The notes below the pieces were generated by a model. The model made no database searches. It saw only the letters and a program-made list of their open reading frames with translations, and was not told where the DNA came from. A stretch of DNA of 8,679 nt from Colivivens sp964537205. Its GTDB lineage: Bacteria; Bacteroidota; Bacteroidia; Bacteroidales; Bacteroidaceae. The DNA lies in contig CAZHZH010000100.1 in assembly GCA_964537205.1 (NCBI GenBank), positions 1 through 8,679 of the forward strand, read 5' to 3'. A program made the translations under genes and the position numbers. Positions 5,779 through 8,679 of this stretch are shown here, in pieces (the first letter of the stretch is position 1; every line of letters starts with the position of its first letter).

Positions 5779-7335
5779 ATGAAGCAAGCATTGACACTCA
5801 TTCTGTTTACATTAAGCTGTACCGCGTTCGCCCAAAACGTCAAGCAACACGAAGTCAGGGCAGGCGAGACGCTGTACAGCATCAGCAAGACATATAACGT
5901 GACGGTAGCCGACCTGAAAGCCGCGAACGGACTGGGAGAAAGCGAGACAATACTCGCAGGGCAGAAACTCAGGATACCAGACAACAACCGCAACACCGCC
6001 ACAAACCAACAAACCGCCACGACCGGCAACACCGGCACGCAGCCGTCCGACACGCACGACGACATTCCGACATGCAAGCAGACGTACACAGTGAAGAAAA
6101 AAGAGACCCTTTACAGCATCGCCAAATCGTTCGGACTGACCGTGGATGAAATACTCGCCGTCAACCCCGGCATCAAGAAAGACAAGGTGAAGAAAGGCAC
6201 TGAGATTTGCATTCCGTATTCAAAAGCCGAAAAGGAGGCGATGCGGCCAAAGGAAGAGGTGGAGGAAATCGTCATAAAGGAACCACAGCCCGTCAACGTG
6301 GCGGTAATCATGCCGTTCGGCCTTGGAAACGAGAAAAAGACGAAGGAAAACATAACCATGATCGACTTCTACGAGGGCTTCATGCTCGGCGTGTCCGAAC
6401 TGAAGAAAGACGGAGTAAGCGGCAAAGTATATGTTTACGACGAAGAGGACATCGACAGCATCCTCGGACTGCCGCAAATGAAGCGTCTGAACTTAATAGT
6501 CGGAGCGAAGGAGCAGAACAACATACAGAAACTCATAAACTTCACAGAGAAGAACAATATAAACCTGGTAGTGCCCCTGTCGTCACAAACATCACTCGTG
6601 AACAACAGGCCCAACGTATACCAGGTAAACCAAAAGATGGAAAGCGCGACATACAACAAGGCTTTCGACTCTTTCTGCGCCATGCACCCGTATGCCAACT
6701 ATATCTTTGTCAACATCGAAGACCAAACAGACAAGATTGACTATGTAGTCAGGATGAAAACATTCCTCAACGGAGAAAACACAAGCTATTACAACATCGA
6801 CTTCAAGGACATCCCGGGAATAACAGAAATGCTTGCCGGAGGAAAGGAAAACATCATCATACCGTCATCAAGCACCAAGACGGCGTTCGAGCGGCTTGTA
6901 AAGAAACTGGAAGAATTGGAACTCACCGCCTACGACGTCGCCCTTTTCGGCTTCCCCGACTGGCAGGCGTTCGCGGAGAAAGAAAGCGCGCTGTTCAGCA
7001 AGTACAACTGCACGTTCTTCACCAGTTTCTATAACAATCCAAACTCAACCGAGACCTATGCGTTCAACCGCAAGTTCCGCACCACGTTCGGACGCGACCA
7101 ATACAACACATATCCGCACTACGGAATGCTGGGCTACGACATTGCGAATTTCTTCTTGATGAACATGTATGTCGAAGGCGACGACTTCACAAAGAACATC
7201 GAGAACCTTAGCGGCAATTCCTTGCAGAACCCCATGCATTTCACTCAGAAGAACTCATGGAGCGGTTACATCAACAACGCGCTGATGTTCGTGCGATACA
7301 ACTCCGACGGAACAATCAGTGTAAGACAATTGTAG
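5779..7335 (+). CDS. exported LysM protein with a periplasmic-binding-protein-like domain
   Basis: This is probably a periplasmic protein anchored to peptidoglycan. From the ATG at 5779 it has 518 residues: a signal peptide 1-18 (MKQALTLILFTLSCTAFA, cut before Gln19), LysM 1 at about 22-67 (HEVRAGETLYSISKTYNVT), a Thr/Asn-rich linker at 68-98, LysM 2 at about 102-146 (YTVKKKETLYSIAKSFGLT), a charged hinge, and then about 350 residues starting PVNVAVIMPFGLG. These resemble the type 1 periplasmic-binding fold (alternating strands and helices, IDFYEGFMLGV, YDVALFGFPDWQ, GYDIANFFLMN). LysM modules bind N-acetylglucosamine-containing glycans. The ligand of the C-terminal domain is unknown; no transporter gene is adjacent. 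An in-frame ATG at 5746 would add 11 residues before the signal peptide; 5779 is preferred because it gives a compact MK-type signal. It is the first gene of a tight operon. Confidence 0.88.
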   Translation: MKQALTLILFTLSCTAFAQNVKQHEVRAGETLYSISKTYNVTVADLKAANGLGESETILAGQKLRIPDNNRNTATNQQTATTGNTGTQPSDTHDDIPTCKQTYTVKKKETLYSIAKSFGLTVDEILAVNPGIKKDKVKKGTEICIPYSKAEKEAMRPKEEVEEIVIKEPQPVNVAVIMPFGLGNEKKTKENITMIDFYEGFMLGVSELKKDGVSGKVYVYDEEDIDSILGLPQMKRLNLIVGAKEQNNIQKLINFTEKNNINLVVPLSSQTSLVNNRPNVYQVNQKMESATYNKAFDSFCAMHPYANYIFVNIEDQTDKIDYVVRMKTFLNGENTSYYNIDFKDIPGITEMLAGGKENIIIPSSSTKTAFERLVKKLEELELTAYDVALFGFPDWQAFAEKESALFSKYNCTFFTSFYNNPNSTETYAFNRKFRTTFGRDQYNTYPHYGMLGYDIANFFLMNMYVEGDDFTKNIENLSGNSLQNPMHFTQKNSWSGYINNALMFVRYNSDGTISVRQL

Positions 7336-7337
7336 AC

Positions 7338-8063
7338 ATGAGACAATCACCCGGATTTCACAACATCTTACTGCTGCTGCTGCTGTCGCTGTTTTCCCAA
7401 GCGACAAGCACAAAGGCGCAAGTAGGCGAAAAGAGAAACGACTTTTCAGTTGGATTCAACGGAGGCTTCCTCATGACGAAGATGGACTTCGACCCGTCGA
7501 TAAAGCAGTCGTACAAGGGGGCAGCCACGTTCGGCTTTTCCGCCAGGTATATTTGTGAAAAGTACTTCTCATCAATATGCGGAGTGCTGGTGGAAGTCAA
7601 CTACGCCAACCTCGGGTGGAAAGAACAGATTGAAGACGGGACGGGCAACACCTACAGCCGCGACCTGACTTACATACAAATGCCGATACTTATGCAGCTG
7701 GGCTGGGGGTATGAAAGACGCGGATGCAAATTCCTTTTTGAGGCCGGACCGCAAATAGGATACAACATCGGAAGCTCTGAAAAACGCGGCGGAGGCACAT
7801 GGGACATATCCAACAGGCCCAACAACGTGATCGAACAATACACACTCAGCGTAGACCACAAATTCGATTACGGCATCACCGCAGGCATCGGAATAGAACT
7901 TACAACGTCAATCGGACACTTCCTGCTGAACGGCAGATACTACTTCGGACTCGGCGACACATTCGACAACAGCAGCAAAGCCCCGTTCAGCCGTTCGGCA
8001 CACCAGACAATAATCGGGAAACTCACCTACCTGTTCGACATTGTAAAGACAAAAAAGCAATAA
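7338..8063 (+). CDS. outer-membrane beta-barrel protein, PorT/OMP_b-brl_2-like
   Basis: The protein has 241 residues. The ATG at 7338 lies two bases after the LysM gene's stop and begins a signal peptide with a run of leucines (NILLLLLLSLF, partly encoded by five CTG codons), probably cut before Gln28 (TKA|Q). The mature part shows repeated amphipathic strands with Gly and aromatic residues: DFSVGFNGGFLM, GVLVEVNYANLGW, YIQMPILMQLGWGY, FLFEAGPQIGYNIG, YGITAGIGIEL, FLLNGRYYFGLG. This is the pattern of small 8-stranded barrels of the PF13568 type that include PorT. Whether it is PorT itself, a T9SS assembly factor, or one of many paralogues cannot be decided from sequence reading alone. The close spacing to the LysM gene suggests coupled translation and perhaps a shared role linking peptidoglycan and outer membrane. 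Confidence 0.82.
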   Translation: MRQSPGFHNILLLLLLSLFSQATSTKAQVGEKRNDFSVGFNGGFLMTKMDFDPSIKQSYKGAATFGFSARYICEKYFSSICGVLVEVNYANLGWKEQIEDGTGNTYSRDLTYIQMPILMQLGWGYERRGCKFLFEAGPQIGYNIGSSEKRGGGTWDISNRPNNVIEQYTLSVDHKFDYGITAGIGIELTTSIGHFLLNGRYYFGLGDTFDNSSKAPFSRSAHQTIIGKLTYLFDIVKTKKQ

Positions 8064-8091
8064 CCACATTCATAAAAAAAAGAGCTACGAT

Positions 8092-8679
8092 ATGAAGAAA
8101 AAACTAATCCTCACACAAATTTGCCTTGCAATTTTCCTATGCGCCAACGCACAAGACAAGAAAGTCGCATACCTCTTTACGTATTTCACAGGCAACGCTC
8201 CTGAAAAAGAGCAAATATGCTACGCACTGAGCGACGACGGCTACAACTGGACGCCTCTGAACAACGGCAAACCCGTCATCGCGTCCGACACTATAGCACT
8301 AACAGGTTGTGTTCGCGACCCGCACATCCTGCGCTGTGAGGACGGAAAGACGTTCTACATGGTCGCAACCGACATGAAGTCGAACCTCGGCTGGTCGTCA
8401 AATCGCGGTATGGTCCTGATGAAAAGCACCGACCTCATCAATTGGGAGCACACCGCAATCAACTTCCCTACCAAGTTCACAAAAGAATGGAGAAACGTAC
8501 AAAGGGTGTGGGCCCCGGAAACCGTATATGACAAGAACAGCGGCAAGTATGTCGTATTCTATTCGCTACTGTCAACAACGAACAAATACGACAAAATATA
8601 CTACAGCTTCGCAAACAAGGACTTTACCGATATTACAGAACCACACCTGCTATTCGATGACGGCAAAGCCGCAATAGAC
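8092..8679 (+). CDS. glycoside hydrolase family 43 enzyme, Bt3655-like (N-terminal part, cut by window end)
   Basis: The window holds 196 residues, still in frame at its end. The signal peptide is MKKKLILTQICLAIFLCANA, cut before Gln21. The rest reads as the first blades of a five-bladed propeller of family 43, usually an arabinofuranosidase, xylosidase or related enzyme: AYLFTYFTG, ICYALSDDGYNWTPLNNGKPVI, then VRDPHIL with Asp76 as the likely catalytic base, MKSTDLINWEH, and VWAPETVYDKNSGKYVVFYS with the family's WAPE motif (140-143). The segment ends at GKAAID, where members usually carry the Asp that tunes the acid's pKa (inference); the general acid lies beyond the window. From memory the best match is the group typified by Bacteroides thetaiotaomicron BT3655. 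The gene lies 28 bases after the barrel gene, with no visible promoter or terminator between. The product would be periplasmic or exported; the substrate is not established. Confidence 0.85.
   Translation, partial: MKKKLILTQICLAIFLCANAQDKKVAYLFTYFTGNAPEKEQICYALSDDGYNWTPLNNGKPVIASDTIALTGCVRDPHILRCEDGKTFYMVATDMKSNLGWSSNRGMVLMKSTDLINWEHTAINFPTKFTKEWRNVQRVWAPETVYDKNSGKYVVFYSLLSTTNKYDKIYYSFANKDFTDITEPHLLFDDGKAAID

Noticed and set aside
7371..7385. Five tandem CTG codons as a phase-variable repeat
   Set aside because: Loss or gain of whole codons only changes the leucine core of a signal peptide and keeps the frame; five units is short.

Overview
The window looks like a chromosome segment from a member of the Bacteroidales, most likely a Prevotella-like or related lineage that has a type IX secretion system (T9SS). 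Three things support this. The promoters fit the Bacteroidetes pattern (a -7 box of the form TAnnTTTG). One gene carries a C-terminal T9SS type B sorting domain. Four successive predicted exported proteins have signal peptides that would leave glutamine as the first mature residue, a Bacteroidetes habit. The genus is an inference.

Left part (1-1611, visibly A/T-richer than the rest): the tail of a large protein broken by the window edge, then a domain with a perfect HExxH zinc-peptidase motif, then a 226-residue soluble protein whose ATG overlaps the stop of the previous gene (ATGA). This has the architecture of a polymorphic toxin C-terminus and its cognate immunity protein. The toxin domain lies in a different frame from the upstream protein. 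That frame opens at a run of seven A's (156-162), and removing one A would fuse the two into one continuous reading frame.

Middle left (1612-2075): 464 bases without a convincing gene. It holds a good plus-strand Bacteroidetes promoter (1752-1783), followed by two substantial inverted repeats and a repeat-like tail. A small structured RNA or a copy of a dispersed intergenic repeat are both possible.

Middle (2076-5571, minus strand): uvrA (excinuclease subunit A) and, upstream and overlapping it by 11 bases, a small secreted protein with a PKD-like region and a T9SS type B sorting domain. These two are probably co-transcribed from a promoter near 5600.

Right part (5673 to the window end, plus strand): a divergent promoter drives an apparent operon of envelope and secreted proteins. 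It encodes a double-LysM protein fused to a periplasmic-binding-protein-like domain, an outer-membrane beta-barrel protein of the PorT/OMP_b-brl_2 type starting two bases after it, and a glycoside hydrolase family 43 enzyme cut by the window end. The first two suggest cell-wall and outer-membrane work. The third is a glycan-degrading enzyme whose link to the others is unclear. No tRNA, rRNA, CRISPR array or insertion sequence was recognised.
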